A DNA stretch of 64,000 nucleotides from Leptobrachium leishanense. Lineage: Eukaryota > Chordata > Amphibia > Anura > Megophryidae. Positions 11,675-23,520 of the stretch are shown here, in pieces. The notes under the pieces are model-generated. The model made no database searches, was not told the DNA's origin, and saw nothing but the letters and a program-made list of their open reading frames with translations. Position numbers and translations under genes: made by a program. The DNA lies in assembly GCA_009667805.1 (NCBI GenBank), contig CM019064.1:79772675-79836674 (forward strand), read 5' to 3'. How positions within the stretch are numbered: position 1 is the first letter of the stretch; the number at the start of each line of letters is the position of its first letter.

Positions 11675-12189
11675 CCGCCCGCCCCGGCCCAGGTTGGCTT
11701 ACATTGTTCTGTGTGTTCTTCTGCTGCATGTAAAAAATAAATAAATAAATACATAAATAAATAAACTTAATTACAGAAAAAATAAAAAAAAAAAAATAAT
11801 TCTCACATGAAAGAATTGTATGAGTGTACATTTGTTTAACCTGTTTTATTCCCCTAGTAGGGTTTACTGGTATTGTTCACCTCACTTCGAGCTATTGTCT
11901 CGACTTTGGTTACCATTTGATTGTTTTCATTGTAAATGATTCGTTTGTTGGCTGTTGATTGACAGACCTCCTGTGCATGGTACTTTCACGTATCCTCTGC
12001 TTCCTCCTCAGTTTGACTTGCTCCTGTGGTCTCCCATCATCTCGGATGGCCGTTGGCTTCCAGTTTTGTACCTTCAAGTCTCCTGGACTTCTGCCTAGTT
12101 GGATCTGCTCCGCTTCATTTTCCGTTTTTCCTTCCTTCTTCCTGGATTTCTGGTTTTCTCCGTCACGTCTCTCCTGCTCGTCCAGCTTA

Positions 12190-12371
12190 CAAGAAAAGAG
12201 GGCGTGGCTAAGGACTTACTACACTCTTGTTGTTGATTGGTTACTGCTGTTGCTATGTAACTTTCCTTGCTGCTGTTGATTTAGTAAAGAAAAGAGAATG
12301 CAAAATATTCGCCTCCTGTCTTTATTAAAATTAAGATTATTCTGACACCAAGGCTGGAATAATCCACAATT
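12190..12371 (+). repeat. DIRS right inverted terminal repeat and extension
   Basis: 12190-12335 is the reverse complement of the left terminal repeat. The last 36 bases (to ATT at 12369-12371) are found only at this end and, in complement, in the internal complementary region. Confidence 0.9.
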
Positions 12372-13711
12372 ATACAAACACTGAACCTGCACACAACATC
12401 TTGGGCTACATTCCGAGTCAGGTGTAAACGTAACCAGAGCTGATGTAAACAATTCAACTGCATAGACTTTATGGGCTCTGGGAGGTTTACACCTGACCGA
12501 GTCTAGCCCATTCCACAGATTCTTCTCTCTCTAAATATGAAGCATAAATGCTGAGTTTAATTAACTCTTTAAAAAGAACCCCCCCCCCCACATACAGGTC
12601 GACCTCAGCTTATTCGAAGTGCTCCAAAATCTGACGTTTCTTTTAAAGCAGTCATGATGCCACAGGTGGAGAATTCCACACTTGACCGCATATGACAGGG
12701 ACAAAAATGATTAAAAATATTATACACATCGCCTGAAGGTAATTTTGTATAAATTGTATACAAAAATTTATTGTTTAGACTTAGGCTCCCTCCTCAAAAT
12801 ACATCAGGTCTGCTGCCAACTTTATTTACAGGGATAATCCCCCCCCCCCCCACTGGCCATAGTGAAAGCGGCACAAATTGATATTTAAGAAATTACAGCT
12901 GGGCTTGACAAATTTATATCAGAATTATTATGGAAAAGAAGACATTTAAGGGCCAGTGGTAATATTCTACGAGCTAGTGGCTACCTGCCTCTTGAAAAAA
13001 TTAAGCTCTGAGTTCATATATGTTGAATGTTATAGGCTGATGGAGGTAGATCTTAATACTGAAGTTTGACATGTTATATGGTTGGGGATCGTGGTAAACA
13101 TCATTCTCAGAGACTAGCCTCACTTTGCTACATAGTAAAAAATAAATAAAAAAGCTTGGAATCGGCGGTCACGCCTGTTGTTCCGGTCGAATGAGAAAAT
13201 AGAGTGAGAAATGGAGACGACGTTTAACGTCTCACAACAATGAAATTGCTAATCTTTTTCATCTTGTAGATCTGCCAGACATTCTTCGGCCTCCGCCATT
13301 CCATCCATTCACTGCTTCATGAACTGTATATTTAACCTTCGTGTTGACAGACGTACAACCGAATATGCTGTTTCTTCACCAGACCATAACTGCGACATTC
13401 GCTGGCAGCCAACCGTGTACAGTGTATCCACATGGAGAACGCTACATCTACAAGAGTCAACTTCGGCTCTCTCTGCTAATAGTAGGCTCCTCCACATTCG
13501 GCACCAAACGACCACCAAGATCAAAGGAGACTTTGTCGAGAAGCTGCAAAAGGTTCTAAATTCACAGCATTTGGGCCATATATAGACACAATGACCCATT
13601 CCCACCCCTATTTGTCTACAATGCCCATTTTTACCCTATGTCCTTTCCTATACTTGCCCCTTCATCCCATTTTCCTCCCTCAAAAGGTCAAACATACTGT
13701 CCTGGCTTAGG
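12372..13711. other. No gene or recognised repeat
   Basis: Contains C-runs near 12580 and 12840. An open stretch of 88 codons at 13319-13585 overlaps another open frame, but neither shows a family resemblance I recognise. Confidence 0.45.
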
Positions 13712-13926
13712 CCCTAGAGCAGTGATGGAGAACCTATGGCACGCATGCCACACCTGGCCGCGGGGCCGACTGTGTCGGCACGCAAGCCATAGGCTTGCCT
13801 CACTGCCGCTTCCTCCCAGCGCGCGCCGGCACATGATGTTCCCCAGCCGCTCGTTGAAGTCCAACAGCCGCGATCTTACGAGATCGTGGCGTTAACTCTG
13901 GAGTTAACGCCTCGCGGGAGGACCAA

Positions 13927-15925
13927 GTGAGCTGGGGGCCAATCTACACCCATGCGTGAGCTGGGGGCCAATCTACACCCATGCGTGAGCTGGGGGCCAA
14001 TCTACACCCATGCGTGAGCTGGGGGCCAATCTACACCCATGCGTGAGCTGGGGGCCAATCTACACCCATGCGTGAGCTGGGGCCAATCTACACCCATGCG
14101 TGAGCTGGGGGCCAATATACACCCATGCGTGAGCTGGGGGCCAATATACACCCATGCGTGAGCTGGGGCCAATATACACCCATGCGTGAGCTGGGGGCCA
14201 ATATACACCCATGCGTGAGCTGGGGCCAATATACACCCATGCGTGAGCTGGGGGCCAATATACACCCATGCGTGAGCTGGGGGCCAATATACACCCATGC
14301 GTGAGCTGGGGGCCAATATACACCCATGCGTGAGCTGGGGGCCAATATACACCCATGCGTGAGCTGGGGGCCAATATACACCCATGCGTGAGCTGGGGCC
14401 AATATACCCATGCGTGAGCTGGGGGCCAATATACACCCATGCGTGAGCTGGGGGCCAATATACACCCATGCGTGAGCTGGGGGCCAATATACACCCATGC
14501 GTGAGCTGGGGGCCAATATACACCCATGCGTGAGCTGGGGCCAATATACACCCATGCGTGAGCTGGGGGCCAATATACACCCATGCGTGAGCTGGGGGCC
14601 AATATACACCCATGCGTGAGCTGGGGGCCAATATACACCCATGCGTGAGCTGGGGGCCAATATACACCATGCGTGAGCTGGGGGCCAATATACACCCATG
14701 CGTGAGCTGGGGGCCAATATACACCCATGCGTGAGCTGGGGGCCAATATACACCCATGCGTGAGCTGGGGCCAATCTACACCCATGCGTGAGCTGGGGGC
14801 CAATCTACACCCATGCGTGAGCTGGGGGCCAATCTACACCCATGCGTGAGCTGGGGGCCAATCTACACCCATGCGTGAGCTGGGGGCCAATCTACACCCA
14901 TGCGTGAGCTGGGGGCCAATCTACACCCATGCGTGAGCTGGGGGCCAATATACACCCATGCGTGAGCTGGGGCCAATACACCCATGCGTGAGCTGGGGCC
15001 AATATACACCATGCGTGAGCTGGGGGCCAATATACACCCATGCGTGAGCTGGGGGCCAATATACACCCATGCGTGAGCTGGGGCCAATATACACCCATGC
15101 GTGAGCTGGGGCCAATATACACCCATGCGTGAGCTGGGGGCCAATATACACCCATGCGTGAGCTGGGGGCCAATATACACCCATGCGTGAGCTGGGGGCC
15201 AATATACACCCATGCGTGAGCTGGGGGCCAATATACACCCATGCGTGAGCTGGGGCCAATATACACCCATGCGTGAGCTGGGGGCCAATATACACCCATG
15301 CGTGAGCTGGGGGCCAATATACACCCATGCGTGAGCTGGGGGCCAATATACACCCATGCGTGAGCTGGGGGCCAATATACACCCATGCGTGAGCTGGGGG
15401 CCAATATACACCCATGCGTGAGCTGGGGCCAATATACACCATGCGTGAGCTGGGGCCAATATACACCATGCGTGAGCGGGGGCCAATATACACCCATGCG
15501 TGAGCTGGGGCCAATATACACCCATGCGTGAGCTGGGGCCAATATACACCCATGCGTGAGCTGGGGGCCAATATACACCCATGCGTGAGCTGGGGGCCAA
15601 TATACACCCATGCGTGAGCTGGGGCCAATATACACCCATGCGTGAGCTGGGGGCCAATATACACCCATGCGTGAGCTGGGGCCAATATACACCCATGCGT
15701 GAGCTGGGGCCAATATACACCCATGCGTGAGCTGGGGCCAATATACACCCATGCGTGAGCTGGGGGCCAATATACACCCATGCGTGAGCTGGGGCCAATA
15801 TACACCCATGCTTGAGCTGGGGCCAATATACACCCATGCTTGAGCTGGGGCCAATATACACCCATGCGTGAGCGGGGGCCAATATACACTCTTGCGTGAG
15901 CGGGGGCCAATATACACCCATGCGT
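13927..15925 (+). repeat. Minisatellite, 26-29 bp units (variant A)
   Basis: About 70 head-to-tail copies of a unit read as GTGAGCTGGGGGCCAATATA followed by CACCCATGC. Sub-variants have four or five G in the G-run, CTACACC in place of TATACACC (clustered at 13927-14095 and 14775-14940), or small deletions. Variants occur in blocks, as expected for local amplification. Long open frames pass through it on several frames because the unit contains no stop codon in those frames. Confidence 0.95.
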
Positions 15926-16800
15926 GAGCTTGGGGCAAATATATCCATGCGTGAGCTTGGGGCAAATATATCCATGCGTGAGCTTGGGGCAAATATATCC
16001 ATGCGTGAGCTTGGGGCAAATATATCCATGCGTGAGCTTGGGGCAAATATATCCATGCGTGAGCTTGGGGCAAATATATCCATGCGTGAGCTTGGAGCAA
16101 ATATATCCATGCGTGAGCTTGGGGCAAATATATCCATGCGTGAGCTTGGGGCAAATATATCCATGCGTGAGCTTGGGGCAAATATATCCATGCGTGAGCT
16201 TGGGGCAAATATATCCATGCGTGAGCTTGGGGCAAATATATCCATGCGTGAGCTTGGAGCAAATATATCCATGCGTGAGCTGGGGGCAAATATATCCATG
16301 CGTCAGGTGGGGGCAAATATATCCATGCGTGAGCTGGGGGCAAATATATCCATGCGTGAGCTTGGGGCAAATATATCCATGCGTGAGCTTGGGGCAAATA
16401 TATCCATGCGTGAGCTTGGGGCAAATATATCCATGCGTGAGCTTGGGGCAAATATATCCATGCGTGAGCTTGGGGCAAATATATCCATGCGTGAGCTTGG
16501 GGCAAATATATCCATGCGTGAGCTTGGGGCAAATATATCCATGCGTGAGCTTGGGGCAAATATATCCATGTGTGAGCTGGGGGCAAATATATCCATGCGT
16601 GAGCTGGGGGCAAATATATCCATGCGTGAGCTTGGGGCAAATATATCCATGCGTGAGCTTGGGGCAAATATATCCATGCGTGAGCTTGGGGCAGATATAT
16701 CCATGTGTGAGCTTGGGGCAATATATAAATGTGAGCCGGGGCCAATTAAATCCATGTGTGAGCTTGGGGCAATATGTAAAGGTGAGCTGGGGCCAATATA
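15926..16800 (+). repeat. Minisatellite, 27-bp units (variant B)
   Basis: About 29 copies of GTGAGCTTGGGGCAAATATA followed by TCCATGC, very homogeneous, with occasional GAGCTTGGAGC or GAGCTGGGGGC units. It directly continues variant A. The last units (16700-16800) are degenerate. Units are 27 bp, so three frames per strand read as nine-residue repeats. Confidence 0.95.
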
Positions 16801-16985
16801 TTCATCTTATACTGTTCTTTTAAGACTTAAGCACATAATTAGTTAAGACAGTCGTATGAAGTGTTTTTTCTAAAATAAATCATTCAGGTCTAATTGCGGG
16901 GTTGGCACTTGGAGACACATAAGTTGGTTCAACAATCCAGTTTGGGCACTCGGGCTCAAAAAGGTTTGCCATCCCTGCCCTAGAG

Positions 16986-18934
16986 TGTTTTTGATTACCC
17001 TAGTAGCAGGACTATGCTTTGCAGTGTAAAGGATTGTGAACAGTGCGCCCCACATGATGCTTAGCCAAGCTCACCTATCGCACTACATGACTGTACCAAC
17101 ATCGACACATTGTACAGTATAATAAATACAATAAAGTAGTGTGGCACTTCAAATATATATGGGACAAATCTTTTATGGAAAAAGTCACTAAACCACTCAG
17201 CAACCAGTCAGAGTACAATAAAATAATTAGCCAACTGAAGAAGCCACGGGGACATATGACCCATTGGTGAAACACGTTTTCGCGTTAATTATTTTTTTAA
17301 ATTCCTTGTATTGTTTTAATTATTAAATATTTTTTTCTATACATTGTCACTAAATAGTTTTCCATAGATTGTACCTACCGAAACAACCTTTGATTGATTC
17401 ATCTCAGGACCTTAGCTTAGATCCTGGACCACGTGAGTATATCCATGTTCTGGGAACAATTCACTCTGGATATATATAGTACCGCACTATGTTGTTTTCC
17501 TTATAGAATTAGGATTTGAAGATCTGATACTCCCGAAGGCTGCTGGGTGGCAGAAATAACCCACAAGCATATGGACTTGAGCCGGTTAGGGTTCTTTAAA
17601 ATTGTGAGTGAGACCACAAACAGTGTATATATTTATATATTTGTACGGGTTATGCTATGATCTGTGTATGTTTTTGTGTTTTTCAAATTGAGACCATCAC
17701 AAGGGGAAATCCTAATGATTAAGACAAGGTTATATACCATTCTTGATATCTGGGAAACACTGGGTGCACTACATTCTGTATTGTATACAGTAGTAGATTT
17801 GTTTTGCATCGAGTGTTATTTCCAGGCAGGACAAATGTGTGCGAGACCTAATTGGTGCGCAATACATTGTTTTGTTTATTCCTCCCAGAGAATAGCTTAA
17901 TATCCTCAGCTATCTTCTCTGAATCTGGAAACTTCCACTCCCGCAATATTTTGTGGAGAAAAAAATAAAATAGTTCTATATATTTTTATTTTAGGAGTGT
18001 TCTGTTTGTCAAGAGACAAGATTCCCTCTGAAATACCACCAGAGTGATAATCACATGCATGCCAGAGAACAGGCCCTTGGCATAGCAAACATTCCTGGCT
18101 CGCTGTCAGCATCCAGCCTTCAGAAAGGGCCTGGGTGTGGAATGAGCTCATCCAAATTCCAGCTGTGGGAGCAAGCAATGGGTCAAGAAGTGAAGTGGGA
18201 GACCACCACGTACCATAACAAGACCACCACAAGTGCGTACACACATACACAATAAAAACACTGTACAGCAAGACGCTCAAACTGGTAATGTACTCAAAGC
18301 CTGGAGGTATAAACTGGCTAAATCGCCAAATAGCTCAGGGGCGTGAATGCTTTCTCAAACCTATTAATGGCATTTTGAGAAGTAACATCATTGGAGTTCT
18401 AGAACTGTTTATGACAACTTCTACGGAATCCCGGACAAATGCAACTCACATCTCCAAACATAAGAATTATTCTGCTGCAGGAAGCCAGCAGCAAATCAAA
18501 TGAGCTCAATGCAAGTGCATTGAGAAGCACTGACCAATCAGCTGTGCAAAAGCGTACGAAGATAAATCGGAACACCTGTAGGCTGTCCAGAAGGAACCGG
18601 TTTACAGTCTTCCAGGAGGCAGTAAGGAGGACACACACTAACAAACAATGACCAATTAACTCAGGTAAACAGATAGTGGAGGGCAATAGCAAGCTGGGTT
18701 GATGCGAGAGTTTAGGATATCTCCTGGTATAAACAAAAACAGGGACAGTAGGGCAATACCAAAAATTATTGGGGGCGGAAAAAGGGGACAGTTTCAACTA
18801 TTCAAAAATGAATGGGTCAATTTATAGGTGAGAAAAATAAATCAGATTACACAATCTTTGATGTGGATAGCATGCTATTTTTATAATTATTAATCATGGC
18901 TTACTTGACTGGGTACTATAAGGGGGATGCTACA
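16986..18934. other. No gene; contains a ribozyme-like motif
   Basis: Apart from the candidate hammerhead at 17222-17293, I see only AT-rich sequence and short chance frames. Confidence 0.45.
17222..17293 (+). ncRNA. Candidate hammerhead ribozyme (degenerate)
   Basis: CTGAAGA (17235-17241) and GAAA (17269-17272) match the conserved core. Between them GCCA/TGGT and GGG/CCC can form stem II. After GAAA, ACACG-TTTT-CGCGT forms stem III with one A-C mismatch. Flanking AATAATT (17222-17228) and AATTATT (17287-17293) can form stem I with an internal AGCCAA bulge. Cleavage would fall after T17286. Amphibian genomes are known to carry hammerheads in retroelements; whether this copy is active is unknown. 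Confidence 0.35.
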
Positions 18935-18936
18935 TA

Positions 18937-20600
18937 CCCGTAGATACTCAAGTATAGTGCAACCCGAATAGAACACGATGGATAGAGATTTATTATGGAA
19001 ATGAGAGAATACTCAAGACTCGAATAGAACGTGAGGAGCAATATTATAAAAGAAAACTGTACCGGTAAACAAAATCCTTCCAGGTTTCTTAGCACAGTCA
19101 GGCTCCCCCTCAGGCAAGGGTGTTCTGCTCTAGAATGATAGTTGTTACCAAGTATGAAGCTGCCGGCCACCCATCTTCTTTACTTGCGATAAGATGGCCG
19201 GCGGAGCGAGATGACCAACGCAGTGAATCATTTACCAATAACCAGCATGCCGAGAGAGGTCATTTTCTGACCTCCGGCTCCAGCAGGCAGGCTCACCCTC
19301 CGCGTTGTCCGCTGATATCACTGCAGAGACGCCGCGCGATTCTCCTCACATTCAGAATGTTAGAATTGCGCAGCCGTCTGCAGTGATGTCAGGACGGGGC
19401 AACAACGGGGAGGAGCTGGCTATTGGCAGACAAGACGGTGTATGAGCCTCTGTCACATTTCATCATTCCAGCCCTGTCCCCCTGCCCTCTGTATTCTTGT
19501 ATATCATGTGCTGGCATCACCCCAGGCTGCTAGTCCTAGGTTGCAGCTTAGAGGTTAGTTTGCATCCAGTCTGCTGCAACTCACCTGTTGGTCCTTGTGT
19601 GCTGATCGCCTTGCTATTTAGAGCAGTGAGCCCATAACGCATTGTTCTGTCATTGTTCCAGTCTGCCAGTATTATATCCAGTCTGTGTTCTAGAGCTCCC
19701 TGCTGTTATTTCCAGTCCTCGTGGGTATTTTCCTGCTTAGTTTAGTTTATTTTCTTTGGTTTTGTCTCCTTGTCTGTCTGGTGTTTCCTCAGGTATTTTG
19801 TGTTCTCGTTCAGGTCTAGTTATTCCTGTGTATTCTGTTCTAGTGTTTCTCCCTTGCTGTGTTTTGGTTTTCTGTTATATGTTTGACGGATTTCCTGGTT
19901 TTGACCCTTTTGCCTGGCTGACTTCCCTCCTGGTTCTGGATCCCCGGCATATGTATTTCTTACTCTGGTTCTGACTCTGCATCATCCTAGTCTGTTTTGT
20001 TATTTATATATTCTGCCTCTCCTGCATTTTCCAGACTCTGCACAGTGCTACGATTTTATTTCTTCTATAGTATAGATCCAGCTATCTTAAAAGACCGGTC
20101 TTTCAGAATAGGGCTGCTGTGTTATTGTGCAGAGGTTTCTGATCCAGATTGTGTTTCTCAGTGTTGTGCTTTATTGGTTGTCTGCATATTGGGGCTTTCC
20201 TATGAACCAGGGCCTCACCTTAGTGCGTGCCAGGTGCCCTCTTTGTGACAGCCAGCCTGCTGAAGCCGGAGGTCAGAAAACGACAACTCCTTGCGTGCTG
20301 CACGTAGCGAGGGTGCATTCTCAGTTTTAAGCCAATCTTGAAAGATTGGCTTAAACCAGGCGTGCCCTCTGGCTATGATGGATCCCACCTCTCCCTAATC
20401 CGGATGTTCCTGAAGTGTTTGCAGGTGTTGGAGCCCCATTCAATTCAGCGAGACTACCGGAACTTCTAGGAGAATTGGGTACCCCTGAGCAAGTATTTTT
20501 TTTACAAACGATGCAGATGTCTCGAATATACCATGACCCCTCCAATTTTAAAGGTCCATTTTTGTCACCAAAATCTAGCGGTACACTCTAGTATCTACAG
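18937..20600. mobile_element. mariner-type MITE (copy 2) with an internal insertion
   Basis: The left end CCCGTAGATACTCAAGTATA is preceded by TA. The right end, in reverse complement, begins CTGTAGATACTAGAGTG and is followed by TA. The two outer parts match copy 1 (3002-3555) in inverted orientation: 18937-19250 corresponds to the right part of copy 1 and 20340-20600 to the left part. About 1 kb of other sequence separates them. Confidence 0.65.
19262..20282. mobile_element. Insertion within mariner MITE copy 2
   Basis: Absent from copy 1. Its ends are inverted: TTTTCTGACCTCCGGCTCCA on the left and TGAAGCCGGAGGTCAGAAAA on the right. The interior is pyrimidine-rich and resembles the leader of an amphibian retroelement, but no protein motif is visible. 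Next to it, 20327-20354 is a perfect palindrome built from a single arm in copy 1, which suggests a fold-back event at the junction. The class is not determined. Confidence 0.4.
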
Positions 20601-20602
20601 TA

Positions 20603-21900
20603 TACGTAGTTCAGTAATACACTATGAAACGGTTTTAAATGGTGATTTGTGATGAAACATAGATGCAAATATCTGAGAAATATACAGAGTAGGGTGGGGG
20701 GATCTATACAAGTATACCACAGCAGTGGTAATAAATAAATAGCAGTAGCACATCTCCTTCCAGGACTCCGGGTCCTCTAGTGCTTTTCAGAAGCCGTGTC
20801 AAACCATAAATGAAGAAATGAAGATGGCACTTGGTAGGGTTTTCAAATAGCACCCCATATTCAAAAGGGACTTTGAGCAAACTACCCAAACATTTCAGGA
20901 ATAGGACCTTTATCAGTGGGAAACCATGTCCATCCATAAGCATATGGTCAAGCTTCCAGTAAATGTTGGGTGTCACCAGCGCACCTTAAATTTTCCAAGC
21001 ACTGGATACAAATACTTTGTGAAAGCGCAAATACTTGCGACCTTCTGCTACAGGTAGTCAAAAAAGACATCGGTGCCAAGAATGTAACTTTTCTTTCCTG
21101 CAGAAGACATTCGTAAAGGCCTAGTCAGAGTTACATATCAGCAAAGAACTCGTCCTTGTATCAGCATGCACACTCTGATCTGCGTCCAACTTCCATATCT
21201 AAACATCTTGTTCTACTTGAACCAACTGATGCGGAAACTTATGCTGCCAGGAAAATCTTCATATAACCATAGCCCTGATATTAGAGCCCCTGATTAGACA
21301 CAGTACGAGGTATTGCTACAGAGTTAAAATGTTGTTATCTTGGATGATCACCATTTATTCTTTCTACCAGACTGTTGCAGCAGCACAAACCTCTGTCCAC
21401 ACTCAAGCAGAAAGAAAATACTAGTCATTGGAATTCTAGCATCGTGTTCAGATCATAATGCAGACACACACATTCATCAATTGGAGGGGGGGTGCAATAT
21501 AGGGCTGATTTTAGAAAATAAATTATTTTGTCAAATACCGTATTTTAACATCGGAGCACTCTCTCATATTTAGAGTGTGCTGGTCCCAATAAACTGGATA
21601 GGTATTGTGAACAAGCTGTACGTGATACAGTAAATGTATTATTGTACGTTTGTAACGAGGCATTTAATCGTAAATGCATTCGTCAATGGAAAAATCAAGA
21701 TACATTGCTCCTATGAGATGGTGATTCAGTGATTGCACATTAATGAGACAGAACAGTGAACTCCAGTTTATGCGCATTATAATAAAGAATGGTTAAAATA
21801 AATAAGTGATGCAGAAATGCATACACTGTGTCCAGGTTTAACCCTGTTAAACACCTAACTCCCAGACTACGAAGTACAGATGTGAAGGATAGGGACTGTT
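20603..21900. other. No gene or recognised repeat
   Basis: Non-coding, short chance frames only. Confidence 0.45.
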
Positions 21901-21908
21901 CTTTAGAG

Positions 21909-22075
21909 CAGTGTTTCTCAACCCTGTTCTCAGGGAGCAGTAAGAGACCAGATACCTTGGGGGAATGCAGACTGAATACTGCAATCACGGAGCAGCAAAT
22001 CATATCACCTGTGCTTTAGATGTCTGGCAAACCTAGCCTGTTAGTGCCCCCAGAGGACAGGTAGGGGAAACACTG
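21909..22075 (+). mobile_element. Small hAT MITE, tandem copy 1
   Basis: Begins CAGTGTTTCTCAACCCTGTT and ends GGGGAAACACTG. It is flanked by CTTTAGAG on the left and CTTTAGAT on the right, an 8-bp hAT-type duplication with one difference. A near-identical element follows directly. Confidence 0.7.
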
Positions 22076-22083
22076 CTTTAGAT

Positions 22084-22265
22084 CAGTGTTTCTCAAACCT
22101 GTCCTCGGGACCCTCAACCAGGTCAGATTATGCAGGTCACCTTGGGGAAATGCAGACTGAATCCTGCGATCACTGAGCAGCAAATCATATCACCTGTGCT
22201 GTGCTTCAGATATCTGGAAGACCTGGTCTGTTAGGGGGTCCTGAGGACAGGTTTGAGAAACACTG
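22084..22265 (+). mobile_element. Small hAT MITE, tandem copy 2
   Basis: Begins CAGTGTTTCTCAAACCTGTC and ends GAGAAACACTG. Flanked by CTTTAGAT and CTTTAGGA. The body aligns with copy 1, including GCAGCAAATCATATCACCTG in both. The shared flank between the copies suggests that one inserted into the target duplication of the other, or a tandem duplication. Confidence 0.7.
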
Positions 22266-22697
22266 CTTTAGGAGGACCTTGGAGCCAGAGCTCAGTCTTG
22301 ACACAAATCACTGGAATCAAGAATATGCACACTCTGAACAATGTGTTTAGCACTGACAAAGACCGAAACCACATCTGAAGGTGAAATTATAAGGACCAGA
22401 TTATTATGCTCAAAACAGACCAAGGCTGCGCAAGTGAGCAAGGAAAAGCTCAAACTCTTGGATTAGGTGGCTCAAAAATTAGCTTTTTCTGCAAATACAG
22501 ATTCTCTAGGATGGAGGTTAAAGCTGAAAATTCTCTGCTTCTGTCATTTCTGGCACTCCGATGTTTGTCATCAAGTGTGCCGCTCATAACAGGAGGCGCA
22601 TCTCAACTCTGGTAGTTTCATTTATAAAAAAGCATGAACGGAGCACAAAGCAATACTGTAGACTATCACTTTGATACACGATTGAGTGTGAGAGAAT

Positions 22698-23499
22698 CAG
22701 AGCTTTCTTTACCACGGCTCAAAAGGGGCAGTTGCCCCCAGGGTCAACTCATTGTTGTGGGGCCCAAAGCAGCTGCCCTTTGAGCCCTAAAACCATGGCC
22801 TGCCTCCAACTCAAACATGACTGAGTTGCTGCCATGATTCTGGGGGCTGCGGTTACATGGCGCCATGCACCTGTGTTTCCAGGCTGCAGTCTACCTAGAC
22901 CTGGCACATGCGGACAAAGATGGTGGCTGCCCCCCCCCCTCATGACAGAGGGCATGCCATGTGAGATGTCTGCCTTGGCAGTGTTTTTTCTTTTCGCCGC
23001 ACTCTTTAAGACCGCGACACTTCAGCACTTCTAAGCCAGTGATGGTCCGGACTCCGGAGGGAACCAGCGAACAAGGCACCCTGGCCTTGTGAGGAGATCA
23101 AGCGTGGGGGGGGGGGGTCAGAAAGAAAATGGATTCCCCCCAGAAAAAGATTATTTGCCTTACCCTTAACACAAAAAGACTGACTTTATTTGCCCCCCCC
23201 AGTGCAAAAAGTTGTTGCCCATCCATAACAACAATAAAACTCACAGTAATGCGCGTTGCGTATGAGCGGATCAAAGCCCCACAGCAATAAACCTCACAGG
23301 AATGCGGGGTGTGTAAGATTGCATCACATAGCCCCGCAGCACTACACCTCACAGGAATGTGCGTTGGAAGTTAATTAGGGTTAGAAATTAGAGGAACTAG
23401 TTTGTTATTTTTGGGATGCAGAGCAAAATTGCATGGGGGGGGGGGTGGGACCCAAAAAAAGGTTTGCCACGGGCCCAGTCAATATTAACGACTGGCCTG
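22698..23499. mobile_element. hAT element, 802 bp (hAT-3 family, copy 1)
   Basis: The near-perfect duplication GAGAGAAT/GAGAGATT flanks it (22690-22697 and 23500-23507). It shares terminal sequence and interior with 58323-59702: GCAGTTGCCCC, GGGCCCAAAGCAGCTGCCC, and the right-end motif GGTTTGCCACGGGCCCAGTC against the like motif near 59670. It contains three loose repeats of a CTCACAGGAATGCG-type unit. No transposase. Confidence 0.7.
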
Positions 23500-23520
23500 G
23501 AGAGATTCATATAACGCCAT

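Larger units (their letters stand above)
6938..12371 (+). mobile_element. DIRS1-like tyrosine-recombinase retrotransposon
   Basis: A nearly complete element of about 5.4 kb. It has inverted terminal repeats of about 145 bp (6938-7081 and 12190-12335), a 36-base extension at the right end only, and an internal complementary region at 11571-11674 that joins the complements of both ends. It encodes a gag-like region, RT, the distal part of RNase H, a following conserved DIRS domain and a tyrosine recombinase. The trinucleotide ATT is present at both outer ends (6938-6940 and 12369-12371) and once at the junction in the internal region, as expected for integration of a circular DNA with a short shared sequence. 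Frameshifts in gag, RT and recombinase show it is dead. Confidence 0.92.
13720..16977. mobile_element. hAT transposon filled with minisatellite (hAT-1)
   Basis: The 8-bp duplication CCCTAGAG is perfect at 13712-13719 and 16978-16985. The ends are CAGTGATGGAGAACCTATGG and, in reverse complement, CAGGGATGGCAAACCTTTTT, typical of Charlie-like hAT elements. About 200 bases of unique, GC-rich, hairpin-prone sequence follow the left end and about 180 unique bases precede the right end. Everything between (13927-16800) is a tandem array. No transposase frame remains, so mobility would have depended on a transposase in trans. Confidence 0.88.

Noticed and set aside
13319..13585. Possible viral or host protein frame
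   Set aside because: Two overlapping frames of similar length and no motif; nothing supports coding.
14002..16846. Long open frames (up to 617 codons) on both strands across the hAT-1 satellite
   Set aside because: The units contain no stop in several frames, so long frames arise from the repeat alone. Overlap on both strands and periodic translation argue against a real protein.
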